From Chloromonas sp. AAM2 (taxonomy: Eukaryota; Chlorophyta; Chlorophyceae; Chlamydomonadales; Chlamydomonadaceae), in the NCBI GenBank assembly GCA_004335635.1, contig QAXH01004635.1, forward strand, positions 14,607-74,250: DNA of 59,644 bases. The letters run 5' to 3'. Numbering within the stretch: position 1 is the stretch's first letter; the number at the start of each line of letters is the position of its first letter. Under the pieces are notes generated by a model that did no database searches, was not told where the DNA came from, and worked only from the letters and a program-made list of their open reading frames with translations. Below, piece after piece: positions 43,071 to 56,700 of the stretch. Position numbers and translations under genes: made by a program.

Positions 43071-45785
43071 TCATCATCATTACATCATACATCATACTGT
43101 ATATGATTTCCATCATCATTACTTCATTATTTGTTACTCATTGCTTTGCTCCTTCAGGTGTGCTCTGTCCTACGCCCTGACCAGTGGGGTGCCGCGGGGA
43201 GCGCAGCTGCTGGTGGCCGCCGGGGCCCTGGAGGACGCGAGCCTACTGAGGCCTGTGCAGGCAACCATGGCGCAGCAGTTCCAGCAGGTGGGCTGCTCCA
43301 AGCAAGCAACCACGACGCAACAATCCAAGCAGCGGCGGTCAACACAAACAGCAGCGACGTCCTACAATGAATAGTGTGCATGTAGTCCGATTAGAAGCTG
43401 CTATGCCCCCCACAGCATGCATGCCTCCTCATGCTGGTAACCCTTTATCATTCTACAAGCAGCCTGATTCAATGCGAGAGTGTCGGGTTTGACTGTCAGC
43501 ATCACAATCGTCGTAATCGTTGCTGTGGTTGACCATGACTGCAGTTACGCCTGGCGGAGTCGGTTCGCAGCAACGGCCTGCCCGACATGCTGTGGTCCCT
43601 GCTCCCCTCCGCTCCCAACGGACTGCTCTCCGCGGCCCGGCGCCTGCCCGCCACGCTAGGCACCCTCACGAACCTGGTCAGGGCATTCACGTGCAGCTCG
43701 GCGCAGCAGGCGCAGCTGGCGGAGGCGGAGAAGCACGTGATGGAGGTGAGGGGCCACGTGGGGTGGCACGTGATTAGAAACCTGGGGAAACGTGCAGGGT
43801 GCCTGAAAAGGCGGTACCATTGCTGTCGTGGTCGACCTGGTATGGAAATGGAAAGTGAATGCATGCAACACTAGGGCATGGAAAGGCGGAAGTGCTGTTG
43901 TGGTCTTCATCTTTTGCATTGTCTTGCTTTCGTTGCATTGCTGCCAACCTGCACAACCCCATGTACCCGCACCCTCATACTTGGTAGCGTCTCCGACCGG
44001 AAGCAGACACATGCACGCTTGAGTGGACACACTTGCATGCTCGCATGCAGGCTCGAGGTGCTGCGGGTCTCTCTGCCGAAGTGAGCGTCATGGACACAGC
44101 AGACATGGTGAGCGGTCAGGCGGCTGAGTGACCCGGACGACTAGGACCCAATGATCAACCTCAAGGTTGTGGCACAACAAAATGCAAGTTGAAGACGTCT
44201 TCAAATGCCCGTGTGCAGTACAGGCCAGGGCCCGGTTAAGCAGTTGGTGCTGCTGCGTTTGTGTGTGCCTTCAAAATAGATGTACCCTCCTGCCATAAAC
44301 TAGTTTGCGTGCTCAACTTGTTTTGCGTCCTTTGACGTTTCCCTTCAATTAGATCTAGGTATACGGGCGACCATGCTCGCTTCTGCGCAAATGCTTGCAT
44401 GTATGCAGGTGCATGCCCTCCAGGCCGCTGTGCAGCAGGTGTCCTCCAGCCTCAGTGTGGACGAGGCAACCGCCCTGTCCGTCCTGTCCTCACACAACTA
44501 TGACCTGGATCTCGTGCTGCAGCAGCACACGGCAGCGGCAACACTGGAGGTAGGTGCGTGTGCGTGCGTGGCAGCATCATCATTACATAGCTTGCGCGTG
44601 TGCCAGCGGTGCTAAACAGCCCTGGCGATGCAACAGTCTCAATACCATACCCTCCTAACAAAGCACGTGTTTGTGCGCTCTTGCACACGCTCTGCATGCA
44701 AGTGTGTGTGATCTACACTCAGAGTGCACATGCACACAGCGCCACCTCTGCTGCGCCCTGTGTAACCCTCCCTGACCGTAAACGCTAGGGCGCACCCCAA
44801 CCCTGACTATTACTCAGAGCTGACCCACCGCTATGCAGGTCACTGTGGGCACCCCTGGCACCACGTTGGGCCCAGCAGCAGAAGAGGCGGCTGGCACACA
44901 CTCCCATGCTGTGACTCAAGCACTGAGCTTGGACTCGCACGGTGCAGTCAGAACTGTCAGTGAGACAAGTGGTGACGTCAGTGAGCCGCAAGCAGGGGCA
45001 GAGGCGGAGGCGGAGGGCGCCGATGGGGTCTTGAGCAGCGTGGGGCCCTCGGAGGGGATCGGTGTGTCAACGGGGATCGCAGCCAGTGCTCTACCGGGGC
45101 GTTGCCTGGTGTGTTGGGACGAGCCAGGCACCTCCACCGTATTCAGTGTGTCTATGCCCTGTGGCCATAGCACGTGTGACGCCTGCTGGCGGGGCGTGCT
45201 CGGGGCGCAGTTGGACGCGGGCATGCCCTGGCGGGCTGAGTGCCCGGCGGTGTGCTGTGGCTTGCCGCTCCCGCACAAGTCCGCTCTGCGCCTGTTGCCG
45301 CCGTCGGCACATGCCAAATACAACGGTGAGTCCGAGTGTTCGGTTAGGCAGGCGGGTACAAGCACTCATCGCAGTTCAGCAACTGCAGGAACGAACACGC
45401 CATAGTTCACACCTACCTTCCTTGCCACCTTGGACTGAGGGATGCACGGTGCAAAGTTGACATCCAGATGCTTACATGCATCACAGCCAGTGAGTGACAA
45501 CTATCAGTGACAGATATTCATTGATCAGTGCCCAGTGCACCACAGTGACATGTGTTGCTCAAGTTGAGAGAGCTCAGTTTGGTTGAGCATCCTCGGTCAG
45601 GCAGACCCAGTCCAGTGGTAAGAAGGTCACCTGAACTCCTGCGGAGTGTGGCTGCAGGGTTGATGGGCTCCCACTACGTTTCACAGCACCCGCGCACCGC
45701 CTGGTGCCCCCGCCCAGGCTGCGGCCACTCTGTGCAGCTAGGCGGGGCCGGGGGCGGGGCCGGGAGAGCAAGCATGGACACGGTA

Positions 45786-45816
<31 letters not shown>

Positions 45817-48795
45817 CTGGCGGTTCAAGCTCCAGTGGTCAAGCCAGTACGCGGCTACACAAGGACGTGCAGTCAGCCCTACTCAGTGGGCGCGGCCTGG
45901 GGGTCAAGTGTGCGTGCGGGCAGCGGTTCTGTTTCCGGTGCGGCGGCCCCGCGCACGAGCCCGCCAGCTGCGCCGATGTGGAACGGTTTTCAGACGGCGT
46001 GAGGCGTTGGCATGCACAGGGCGTGGCGGCCACTGCGGCATACATGTCCACGAAAACACGCAAGTGTGTCAAGTGCCGGGTGCCAACGGAGCGGAATGAG
46101 GGCTGCAATCACATGGTGGGTCATCTGAAACACGAGCAAGACGTTACTTTGGACGTTACACTGGTTGTCACCTTGTTACACCTTTCTTATCTATACGCGC
46201 GTATGTGTTGGGGTGCTCGGATGACCCGGCTCACTCTGTGGATGGCCTGCTCAGTGCATGCTGGGTGCTGTTGCCCGTCATGCGCGTGTGGATGTGCACG
46301 TGTGAGGGTATTGCCACTGCTACTGCCACTGCAGCAGTGGATGAGGAAGTATTATACGGTGGTATACGGTCAGCGCTGAGGATTATTTCATCCTGAAGTT
46401 CTGTCTGCTTCTATGCAGGTGTTTGGGTCGGCCTCGTAGGCTATCGTGTCCAATAAACGATGCTTTGTGCATATGTGTGAACGCCATGTAATGGTTGCAG
46501 GTGTGCACGGTGTGTCGCGCCCACTGGTGCTGGGCGTGCGGCCAGGACTGGGCCCTGCATGGCAAGCACTCGGGCGGCTACTACAGCTGCGACCTGGTGC
46601 GCCCCGCGGGGGCCGGGGCGGACTCCGCCCATGAACCGGCCCTCCCCCGCGACATGGGGGGAGACGCCACAGCTGTGGATGTGCTAGAGAGACAGGTGGG
46701 GGCAGGGAGAGGTTACCAGGGTGGTGTTGCTGTCGGTTTACACGCGCATCGGTGCGTGCAATGCGGACGAAACCTGTGTGCCGCAACTCAGGGGCAACTG
46801 AGAGAGTCGGAACAGCAAGAAGCTGTTTTGAGACGTTGTCCGTCAGCCCAAGGTTGTTCGGTATTTGAGATGGTTTGCTTGCGTGTTTCTCTCGCTGCAC
46901 AATGGCCAACCGAGTATGTGAGCAAGTAGAGTGAGTAGTACCCATAGTCGTGCTGTCTTGGTGGTTGCTTGCTTTGCACGACGTTCAAGGGTGTGCTGTC
47001 ATGACAATCTTGTTGTTGCAGCTTCGCATAAACCCTCAAAATACGCGCTTGCTGCCATGCTTTGCTGTCAGCAGGTGGCGCGGTTTGATGCTCACCGCGT
47101 GCTCTGCCGGCGTGCAAGTGTGCTCCTGGGGCGCCTCGCCTGGCACAGCGAACAGCTGGAAGCGGCTGCCACCACAGCCGCGCAGCTCAAAGCAGATCCA
47201 GCACCCAGGCTAGGCTTCGTTCTGCCCCCACGGCAGCACAATGCATGCGGAAAGAGTTCAGTGGCTGCCATGGCCGTTCCTGGCAACAAGGCAGCCCGTA
47301 CTGCGTCCAGCACTGGCACACGCGCACCCCACACAGTGGCTGGACGGGAGGGGAGAGCAGAACAAGGCCGTGGGATTGATGACCCGCAGCAGCAGGGCGC
47401 GGCAGGAGTGACGGTGCATGGTTCTCCCGCGCTGGTCGGGCCGTGGGCGGTGGTGGGGTCGGCCGAGTTCCGTCAGTGTGTGTCCCGGTGGTTGCGTGTG
47501 GTGTGTGCGGCGAGTGAGGTGCAGGCCTGGGGCCACGTGGCCCTGGCATCACTCAAGCCAGCTAGTCCAAATTGGTGAGCCCTGATACAGCACAGCCCCC
47601 GCTGTTGCTAGCATGTTCTGGGCAGATACATAGATGCATGTCATGAGCCTGGCATGTGCTCAACTCATGGGGGCTCACGGCCATGTTGTAATATGATTAA
47701 TTAGGGAGGCTGTGGGCTGTTTGGTCTGTAGCACCGTAAACTGCCAATCCACACAGATCACCCCGCTGCATGTTGTGCCTGGCATGGTTGGTCGAGAGTG
47801 TGCCTGGGCTCAGCGTAAGGATGCAAGCATGAAGGACAGCCGCTCAGAACAAGCTGCCCACACGAGCTGTACAGAGCCACGGTCACACTCTTGCACATGC
47901 CACTGACCTGCATCCGGACCATTTTTGAGCGGCAGCCTGTAGCCCACAAATCATGGGGGGGACCCACTGGATCACCTTGAATCCGGTTAATTAGCTTTTG
48001 AATTCTGGTATGAAAACTTGCGAATTCTGTCGCACATCAAGGGCCGCCTAGCAGGAAACTCATCCAGTTCATGGCACGCCTGCCTGTCCTCGCAGGGTGT
48101 ACCTCCATCGCAAGCTGACCCACCAACACGCAGCCTTGCAGGCCCTCATGACGCCCTTAGAGCGCCTACCCAACGCCTCCCGCGTACAGGAGCAGGCTGC
48201 AGAAAGGCTGCGGCGGGCCCAAGCGCCCCGGGCACCCCCAGCTGACGGCCGCGGCACTGTGTTTGGCAGCTTCAGCAGCCTGACAAGGATGCTGGCTGGC
48301 GCCACTCGGCCTGAGGATCAACAGCAGCAAGCAGCTGATGCCGCAGCTGCGGCCGCGGCGGACAGGCCTGCGGAAATGCCATGGGAAGGGCAGGGGGAGG
48401 TTTCTGACAGGCTCATCCCGCAGCCGCCCCTCACAGGTGCGCCCGGCACCTCTGGCACTGATCTACTGCAGGAGTTGGCGTATGCAGTTTGCCTTGCATT
48501 GCATCACGTGGAGGAGGTGGAGCAGTTGATGGTTGAGGCAGAAACCGCCAGTCACGTGATTGTACGTGTGGGGCGGTTGGGGCACCTGGATCCAATCAGC
48601 GGGCAAGGGGAGGATGCGTCTGGTGGCAGGGGCGCAGGAGGCGGTGCGGGGGATGCGGGCGGTGTGGGTGGGAGGAGGGGGGAAACGATGGGTGTGGTGG
48701 ATATGGTGCGGGGTGTGGTGGGGACAGCCAAGGCAGTGTATGCGTTGGCGAGTGCGGTCGGCACAGTCATGACCTGGTCCCGACCCAGGCAGTAA
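40728..48795 (+). CDS. ANKIB1-like RBR (RING-in-between-RING) E3 ubiquitin ligase with ankyrin-like N-terminus; 5' end unresolved
   Basis: RBR ligases accept ubiquitin from an E2 on a RING2 Cys before passing it to the substrate. Exons: 40728-40827, 41142-41280, 41642-42139, 43158-43287, 43545-43745, 44051-44107, 44409-44549, 44839-45325, 45658-46115, 46501-46695, 47075-47574 and 48096-48795 (TAA 48793-48795). All are in phase; 1201 residues. Order of parts: ankyrin-like helices (DRVNHKSQSIFHCFML, GGNLDLLQELLAWW); Gln-rich coil; UBA-like segment (LSVDEATALSVLSSHNYDLD); RING1 (CLVCWDEPGTS..MPCGHSTCDACW); IBR (AWCPRPGCGHSV..KCACGQRFCFRCGG); RING2 (KCVKCRVPTERNEGCNHM, VCTVCRAHWCWACGQDWALH). The catalytic Cys in NEGCNHM is present. 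An Ariadne-type C-terminal region follows with Gly/Ala-rich inserts. This order matches animal ANKIB1. The IBR contains an unusual insert of about 55 residues with poly-Ala. Confidence 0.9.
42274..42398. repeat. Two interleaved perfect inverted repeats (pseudoknot order)
   Basis: Segment X (42274-42291, 18 bases) is the exact reverse complement of 42360-42377. Segment Y (42292-42311, 20 bases) is the exact reverse complement of 42379-42398. The order is X-Y-48-base spacer-X'-Y', so the two pairs cross rather than nest. It lies in the 1-kb intron of the RBR ligase gene. Confidence 0.95.
43024..43083. repeat. 60-base perfect palindrome
   Basis: It runs gtaatgatgatgaaaaa, then 13 TA units, then tttttcatcatcattac. 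Every base pairs with its mirror, so the strand can extrude as a cruciform or a hairpin. It lies in the same intron of the RBR ligase as the interleaved repeats. Confidence 0.97.
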
Positions 48796-51700
48796 TGACC
48801 GTAGTGGTCGTACTGGTCTCGACCCTGACTGTAGCACAGTACATGATAGCTCAGGGTTCAATAGGACCAGGAACGAAACGAAGACGGGCTTGTGAGGCAG
48901 CCCTTCCTAAGGGACACTAAACAGGGAGGGCAATCAGTGACAATTCCCAGTGCATCCCAGCAGCGATGCAACCTATCAAGTGCCGGCAATTCACACAAGG
49001 TAGCTGACACTTGACAGGCCATCTGCAGGTGTCTTTCCATGTAGTATGTAGCCGACCTTGTCTGCATCATCAGTTGTCTGTATTCATTTCATTTGCCGCA
49101 GTTGGTCGCAGTAACTGCCTTGCCACACCGGCCGGCTTTGTTCAACCAGTTTGTTAGTGGTCAACCAGCTGACGTGCATGTCAACATTCTTTGCCCGGAC
49201 GCATCTGTCTTCCTTTCTTGACACAGCCTTGGCAGGCTTCTGGCATTCATGGCTGCTGCGCCTCTGGCTCCCCAGCAGTGGCTGTTGTTACTATTGCAGT
49301 TGTTCTTCACGTAGCAGCTATTCATGGGCATACTGAGAACCTGTACGCCACATGTGCTCCTCTGCTGGGGTCAACTGCAGCGTTACGAAAAACAACTTTG
49401 CCGGTTCTGGGACAATACCTGGGAATATCGCCAGCACCACCAACCAAGACACCAACCAAAACAGCTGCCAGCACGAGAGATAGCAGGAAATAAATGAAAT
49501 GGATGGACATCTTGAGCAAATTTGTTTCAGTTCGTGTTCAGTCAGCAAATTGCAACAGTGTTTTAAGTGGTTTGGCGTGGTTTCTGTGTGTATCTGCACT
49601 ACTGCGTCAGAGCTTGCAGCCTGAGCTTCTGTGTTTGCTGTTGAGGGTAGAGCACATGTTACAAGGAGGGAGTGCACACTTGTAAAAACATTTCTCCTAG
49701 TAAAGGGGGCTCTAGCCATGTTACTATTGCTTGTATTGCGTGTGCTGGGCTATGCATGCCTGGAACAAAGCATGATTGAACACAAGTATCCAGCCATTGG
49801 TTCTGGACTGTTGATGCTATGGCATGGCGTGTGTGCGCATGGCCATGTGCGAAGCATTGCACTTGGTGCGCACATCAAACTCACAGCTCACTAAATCCGT
49901 GTTTGCAAGTTCAACTCTTTGCGGCACCGTTGATTGAAACCCTTCTGTGGTGTGTCCATCATCTTGAAAGCTCATATGAGTGTGCTAAGCCGCAGAGGGC
50001 GGGAAGCGCGTTAGCAGCTGTCCTCGCTTTCAAGACCAAACATCCATCTGGACCAGTGGCCTGTGGAACCACCACCGTGTTATGATGCATAGATGGCAAG
50101 CTTGGTTGGGAAAGCATGAAACGAGCTTTGTTGAGTTGCGTGGACAGTTCTTGTTTGCGCTTGACGTGTCTGTAAAGCACTTGAGACGTGTTTGTAAAGC
50201 ACTTCTCGCCGGCAGACGCCAAGTAACTGCCTAGACTGGCTCAACACTGGGCAGTCCACGGCACATGAAGAGGCACCACGTGTGGTATGGCCATGAACGA
50301 CACTTGGCTTGTATGGGGTGTCATGTCATTTGCAGCGGGGAAGCAGGACAAACACTGGCGCAAAGCCACTGAGCCACTCATTTGGTGGCAGCAGACACTG
50401 TGATGCCTGCACGTGCGCCAACTGTTGAGCGTTGGTACATTGCTTGGCTTGTAGTCAGGTCGTGCTCCAAAGGCAGCTGCTTGATGCATGTGCTTCACGC
50501 AGGGACCAGTGCCACCCTGCTTCCTTGAAGCAGCAGCATCCACACACAATAACCTAATGTAACCTCAGGGCCTTGAAAAACGCACACGTAACTGGCAAGT
50601 TTAAGCAATGTTTTCCAACCAGGTGACAGGTGTGCTACCTGCAACTGAACATTGCAGCTGCAGGCGCGTACGTGTTTGACCTTATATTATTGTTGGAATC
50701 GGAAGTCCGTGTGTCGGAAGTCCTGTGTCGTCAGAGTGCCGTCAGAGCGAGAGTGTGCAATCCCTCCTTGTAACCTAAAGCCATAGTTACGACCAACCCT
50801 TTCAGCCACACCATTTGAAGTCGAGTTCCGAAAGCAGCTGCTTGATGCATGCAGTTGCGCACCACTGCAGTGCTCCCTGTCTCCTCACAGCAGCAGCTCG
50901 GAGCGTGCGCGGTGATCCGAGTGTCAGCAGCTGCAGGACATAGCCTCACGAAAGGGTAGACTCTTATGGATGGATTTTTGACTGAGCCATCCCGGGTGTA
51001 CAACATTCTGCTGACTCCTGACTCAGTTTCTGTCAGAGGGGGCTGCCTGACAACCATCCCCCACCCCGACGCATACTGTAACAATTCCTCCTAGTAAAGA
51101 TTTCTTCTAGCCGTGTCAAATAGAATAAAATAAACTCGCTTATGAATGACATCATCGCCCCTGACGTCACACGAACCTATGACTCCGGAACCTAAGGTGA
51201 CTGCAGGTCCCTCTAGTCACGCGGGTCGTGCTGGCACACCTGGTGAAAGCATGCAATGCGTCCTTTGCACACCTGGTGTATGCACAAATGGGCACTAGGT
51301 GGATTTGAACGTTGATGTGTTGGCAAAAGAACAGCTCTCCTTGCACAAATTGATGCCCAGCACTCTCAGCAACCCCCGCAGCAATGGACAGGCCCAGATG
51401 CCGCTGTCGACATGCAGTTTCCCATGCACTTCCAGGAACTGGTAACCTTCACGTCTGGCAACCTTCACCTCTATGCTTCAGTTCCGAAGTGAATGGACAG
51501 GGCATGTTGTCCTGGCGCAGCGCTCATGTGCCAGGATCCCAGCTGTACGAGGCTGTATGCATGATAGACACGTGAGTACAAGGACGCATGGTGTAAGCAA
51601 AATTGGATCGGCTGCTCGGCAAACATACTTTATCTTGTCCAATTGCGAGCCGCCATTGCTGTCATGAGTTCTTACTTGAGTTAAGAGATGCCACAGCATG

Positions 51701-51809
51701 CAGGTGAGTCAAAGTGACGGCCGTTTCTGCCGTATATGTCCCAAAAGGATGCATCTGTCACGCGTGAGCGGCTCGCGACATTCACACACGCATAGCAGAC
51801 CTTGCCATC
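48796..51809. other. Gene-free stretch with remnants of dispersed elements
   Basis: It contains a shortened inverted copy of repeat C (49659-49709) and isolated repeat C-like ends at 50752-50775 (atccctccttgtaac) and 51078-51100 (cctcctagtaaag). The latter two are inverted relative to each other and bound about 340 bases. The segment 50706-50752 resembles 29795-29830. The string cagctgcttgatgcatg occurs at both 50475 and 50836. No coding exon is recognised. Confidence 0.5.
49659..49709 (-). repeat. MITE-like repeat C, copy 4 (internally deleted)
   Basis: Reverse orientation. It keeps both ends, gttacaaggagggagtgc and tttctcctagtaaagggg, but has lost about 45 internal bases compared with 29926-30022. 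Confidence 0.8.
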
Positions 51810-53704
51810 ATGATGGACCACTGGACTTCATTAGCGCAATGCGTGACCAGTTTGCAAGCCATCCTTTCCACAAAATTCTCTCCAGCCTCCCCAGCCTTTA
51901 CAGCATTCACAGATGATGCACGCAAACTGCTTGAGGTATGCTTCTGTTTTACGCTGTTGTCCCTGGCTGGCAACTTGGGACATTTGGTTGCCGAAACGAA
52001 AAATGTTTCCTTGTATGTGCTCGCCCGCGCATACAGAAGACGCATGGGCAGGCCGACAAGCTGCAGATAGATGTCAAAGTCATGGAGAGCCAGATAGCGC
52101 CGGTGGCCGCGGCGTTGCTCAAAGGTACGCCTTGAACCCAATGGAAGTGCATGCACACATGTCTGATGTTGAAAGCTTACGCGTGCAAATGTGCGCTTCA
52201 CGCTGCTCCATGCAGGCATAAAGCTCAAGGATGTCAAGGCAGGGCAGGCGGGCCTCGTGCAATCGTTGAATGGCATGCTATCTGGCTCCATGCCCTTGCC
52301 AAGGAGTAGCAAGGAAGAGCTATCCAACCTGAAAACGCAGCTAGCAGGGTGGAAGATCACTGAAACTCATGAGCAACTCGAGACAAGTGCAACAGCACTG
52401 CATAAGCTGGTGAGCAGCTGGGCCATGCCATGCCATGTACCACACACACACACACGCACACACACCACATTGTGGGCATCCTCAAACGCATCAACGCAGC
52501 ATGCAGGCTTGCCATGCGTGTGATGGTATGACGTTACAGCCTGCACAACACACGTCACCTGGCTTGTCATGTGCTGCTGCCGCAGTATGATGATGCCCTG
52601 AGCAAGCAGAAGGACGTAGACGCTGTGGAGCTCTTAGTAGATGGCATCATGCAGAAGCTCATGCTGCAGCTGCATGGCGTGGAACGACTGCCACAGCCAG
52701 TGAGTAGGCAGGGCTGGGGGAAATGCAATTTGTGGAACAACCTGCCTCATCTTGTGGACTGCCAGGTTCTGTGCAAGGGGTACAGCTTAACTCCGCAACA
52801 CTTCAAGGGATTCAATCTGAACTCGAAGTACATGAATGTTGGCGCATCTGTTTCATAATCCTGTTCAGCCTTGGGGCCCTGTTGACTGTTGACAGCTAAC
52901 ACTGCAGCGCTGCCTGGCATGGTAGGTCAGTGCCTCAACAACAGCACTGCTAAAACACTCCTGCAATGCTGTATAATATTGTAATGAATCATATGTAGAG
53001 TGCGTGAGACTACCCTCCCTGGCACTCCCTGTGTAGAGGATATCTATTCGATGTAGTTACCTTGGCTGACGTATCTAATGTTGTACCTGTGGGCAGCAGA
53101 AGCAGAGGAGCCCTGACACTGTGCACTGTGGGCAGCGTGTTTGTCCTGTGTTGGCTGCCCCGGGCCCTATGAGGCCTTGCTGCCATGCCACGCGGACTGC
53201 GCTCGCTGCATGGCTTCTGTGCACTGACCACTGAAGCAAGTCTGCCCTGCCTCGCCCTGCTGTAGGCGCTCCAGCCCGAGCTCAACGCGTTGGAGTCGGG
53301 TGTGCAGTCCGCTGGCGGGCAGGGCCCCGTGGCGGCCGTGTTCAGTCTAGCGCTGAACGCCATGCAGCGGCTGCATGCGGCGCAGCTGCCAGAGGCCGAG
53401 TCAGAGGCAGAGAGCGATGAGTCGGAAAAGATCGGCACAGCAACGGGTCTGGACGAGGTGAGCGGATTGGTGGGGAAGGGGCGGGCACAAAAGGCATCGG
53501 CAGGGAATGTGGTAGTGGCCTAGTCAGGCAATGGGTAAGGGCGTTTGTCTAGGGGCTAGAATGGTCGTTTGGAAAAGATCTGTAGGAAGGGGCACGCAGG
53601 AATGGGGGGGCAATGGTGAGGATCAGGGGGGAGGGGTGATGGGGGTTGCGGCGCAGATTCCTTTGCTTGCTTGTTCCTGCGCTTTGCTGCAGCATGTGCG
53701 TATG

Positions 53705-53750
<46 letters not shown>

Positions 53751-56700
53751 GCTCCATTTGACCTTCAAGGTCGTTTGGTATGTGTGTGTGCCGCAGGATG
53801 ATGAGGACGACCCGTTCTTTATGCCCCTGCCGTCAGCGGTTCTTTATGCCGACGAGAAGAAGTTCCGCATGCTGGCCCAGCCACTGGGCGCCACACAGGA
53901 CATGGGGTCAGCCGTGCCCATGCTGCAGATGGGTAGGTGGGGTTCCCAGAGCACCATGCAGGGTCACAAGCCAAAGGAAGCCGAGAGAGAGGCAACGCGC
54001 GCCTTGGCAGGCTAGTTTTCCTTGACAGGCACCTGCTTACAGCTGCTTGCAGTTACCATTCACTTTAGATTCCAACATGTCTGCAAGCGGCCCCTCCCTG
54101 CAAGCGGTGGTCTTAATCCATGGACAACAATCACTCTCCACCGCTGTGCTGTCCGTGACGTGTGCTGTGCTGTGCTGTGCTGTGCTGTGCTGCTCCAGAT
54201 GACTCTCCCGGCGACGCCAACACGCCTGTTGCCGACGGGGTTGGCGGTGCCGCCCCTGCCCCTGAGGAGGCAGTTCCAACGCTGACCGAGGCGGACTTTG
54301 AGCCAGTGCCAGAGGCGGAGGTGCTCCGCAGCCTCTCGCGTGCTGCATCCGTGGCAGGACGCATGTCGCATACAGGTGGGTAGGAGAGAGCGAGCAGGTG
54401 CTTTATTCCACAGCTGTTGTGCACAGGCTTTGTAGCGCACCTGGTCATCGTCAGCGCATTGCGTGAGCTGCAGACAAACTGCTCCTGTGACGAATCTGTA
54501 CGTTGCGAGGCCTGTGATAGCGGGCATCAGTGAAGTGTGCCGGTATGATATGTGTTCCTACTGTGCTCTGCTTGCAGGCAGCGTGGTTGGCGCACTGTCG
54601 CCTGAGGCTAGCGGAATCCCATTCGCAGAGGCACGGTCGAGCGCGCAATCCCCCGCTTCTGTCCGGCCGATGCACCTGCCCGTGCCTGAAGGGGCGGAAG
54701 GAGAGGCAGACGACGAATCAAATCAGCCAGCTGATGCACTGGACAATCAAGTGGCGGAAGCAGCTGCTGCATTGGGCAGTGCTCATATTGCGAGGGAGCA
54801 GGAGGCGCCGGCGGAAGCAACGACAGCGGACACGCCAGCAGCACCACCGACCGATGAGCAGCACAACAAATTCGTCAGCTTCTTGCAGGTAAGAGTAAGA
54901 CTCTTATGGGAGTCGCACAACGAGACAAGTCGCGATTGGAGTCGCTCGCGTCGAGGCTCACAAAGCAAACCGAGCTTGACATCGATTGCATTGCAAACTG
55001 AGCATTGCAGTGGCCATGTCAAGGATTGAGCACGGAACAGCGATTCGATCAAAACTCTAACAATAGCGGCCGTGACTCATTCTTGCGGGCTTGCGTGCAA
55101 TTCGAGTGTCGTTCCGTCTGTCCGCGCAGGGCCAGAACCCGCAGGCGTGCATGTTCCACGCCCAGATGCGCCTTTCCCTGGAGGGTTGCCGCAAGCTGGC
55201 AATGTTCCTGTCCAGCAGCTCACGTGTGCGTGCGCTGTCACTCTCGCACAACTTCCTTGGTGAGTCACACAACAGGTAGTCTGGGCGGGTCATCATGGCG
55301 ATAGATTGGTAACAAGGAGCTTTGAAGGCCACATGAGAAAATTTGCGTATGGCATACAACAAAGGCGTGTCTCGCACTGCCACTGTTGCGGTTTGGTTGG
55401 CTCGTGACAGGTGTATGGCCTTGAGCTGGTTCACAAAGCGCCCACCCACCGCATGCACTTCCTGCAACATGCAGGCGATGATGGCATGGAGATCATCTGC
55501 GAGGGCCTTCAGAAGAACACAAGCGTGACCACCATTGATCTGCCAGACAACAACATCTCGGTGCGTTCTGCTGTCTCGGTTAGGCCACAGGTGGAATCAC
55601 ATGTCTGACATGCGCAAAGCAGCCCTGAATGCACGTCTCGGTGCGTCAAGCTGTCTCGGTCTGACCAGATCCCGGTAACCTACGTCTGGCGCACAACCCT
55701 AGGCATGTATCTGTCGGAGGATAGATGCATGATTGATTAGGCAAACTGGCGCGCGAACATGCAATGGCTGCCCTCAGCAGCCCACAGTGTTCCACACTGC
55801 ATTCACACTCTGTTTACTCAGCGACTGTCTAAGGCGGAACATCGGCACAACTGGCACAGCTGGTCGCGTTCTGCTCAAGACGGCTGCTGTGTACTGCTGT
55901 GCCCCTTCGCAGGACACGGCAGTGTGTCTGCTTGCCCAATCAGTCAGACACAACACGTCTCTCACTCAGCTACAGCTCGCGTCCAACCACATCGGGGACA
56001 ATGGCGCAGCAGCATTGGCAAACGTAAGCATAACAGTCTTGCGTGTGGCCTGTGAATGCGGGCTTTGCTGTGACATTCATTGGCCTTGGTGCATCAGCCA
56101 TGCCTGCTCAGGCACTGCACGTGCGTTGCCTGCATCAGCCTTTTGGCTTGTGCTTCAGTATCAAGTACGGAAAACGCCAGTTGCTTGCTGTTGGTTGCTG
56201 CAGTTGATCAAGGCTAACAAGAGCCTGAAGAAGCTTGGCCTTTCCAACAACAACATCGGCAAGGCGGGCTGCAAGGCCCTCACCGAAGCCATCTCAGCCA
56301 ATAAAACTCTTCAGCAGCTGCAGCTACTGCCTGGTAAGGAGAAAAAAGGGTGTGGCACAAGGGGAGGAACTCCAACCCGTCCAACCTACAAGTGAAGGGG
56401 AATACGACACACGGCGATAGTAATGACGGTGGCCAACCCTCGAGGATATTTGACATGACAGCTGATGACAGCTGGGTGCGATGGCTTGTCACAGACTTGT
56501 GCGCCCATGTCGGTTTGTATGCAGAGTCATGCGCAGAGTATGACTTGGGTTAGCCAGAGTGAATGGTCACAGAGTGAATGGTCAGTCCATGGGATGCTAG
56601 TTCCTGGGCCCTGTCTTCAGGTGGGACACTAGCGGCTCAGTGCTCAGTATCCCAAGCCTGTTTCATCATCAAGAGTATCATCAAGAGTGGGACGATCTTC

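Noticed and set aside
47075..47574. Independent 215-residue protein gene
   Set aside because: It is one exon of the RBR ligase. It lacks its own start context and joins in phase to both neighbours.
53556..53768. Poly-Asn and poly-Cys/Leu open frames
   Set aside because: They are translations of a GTT triplet run inside an LRR-gene intron.
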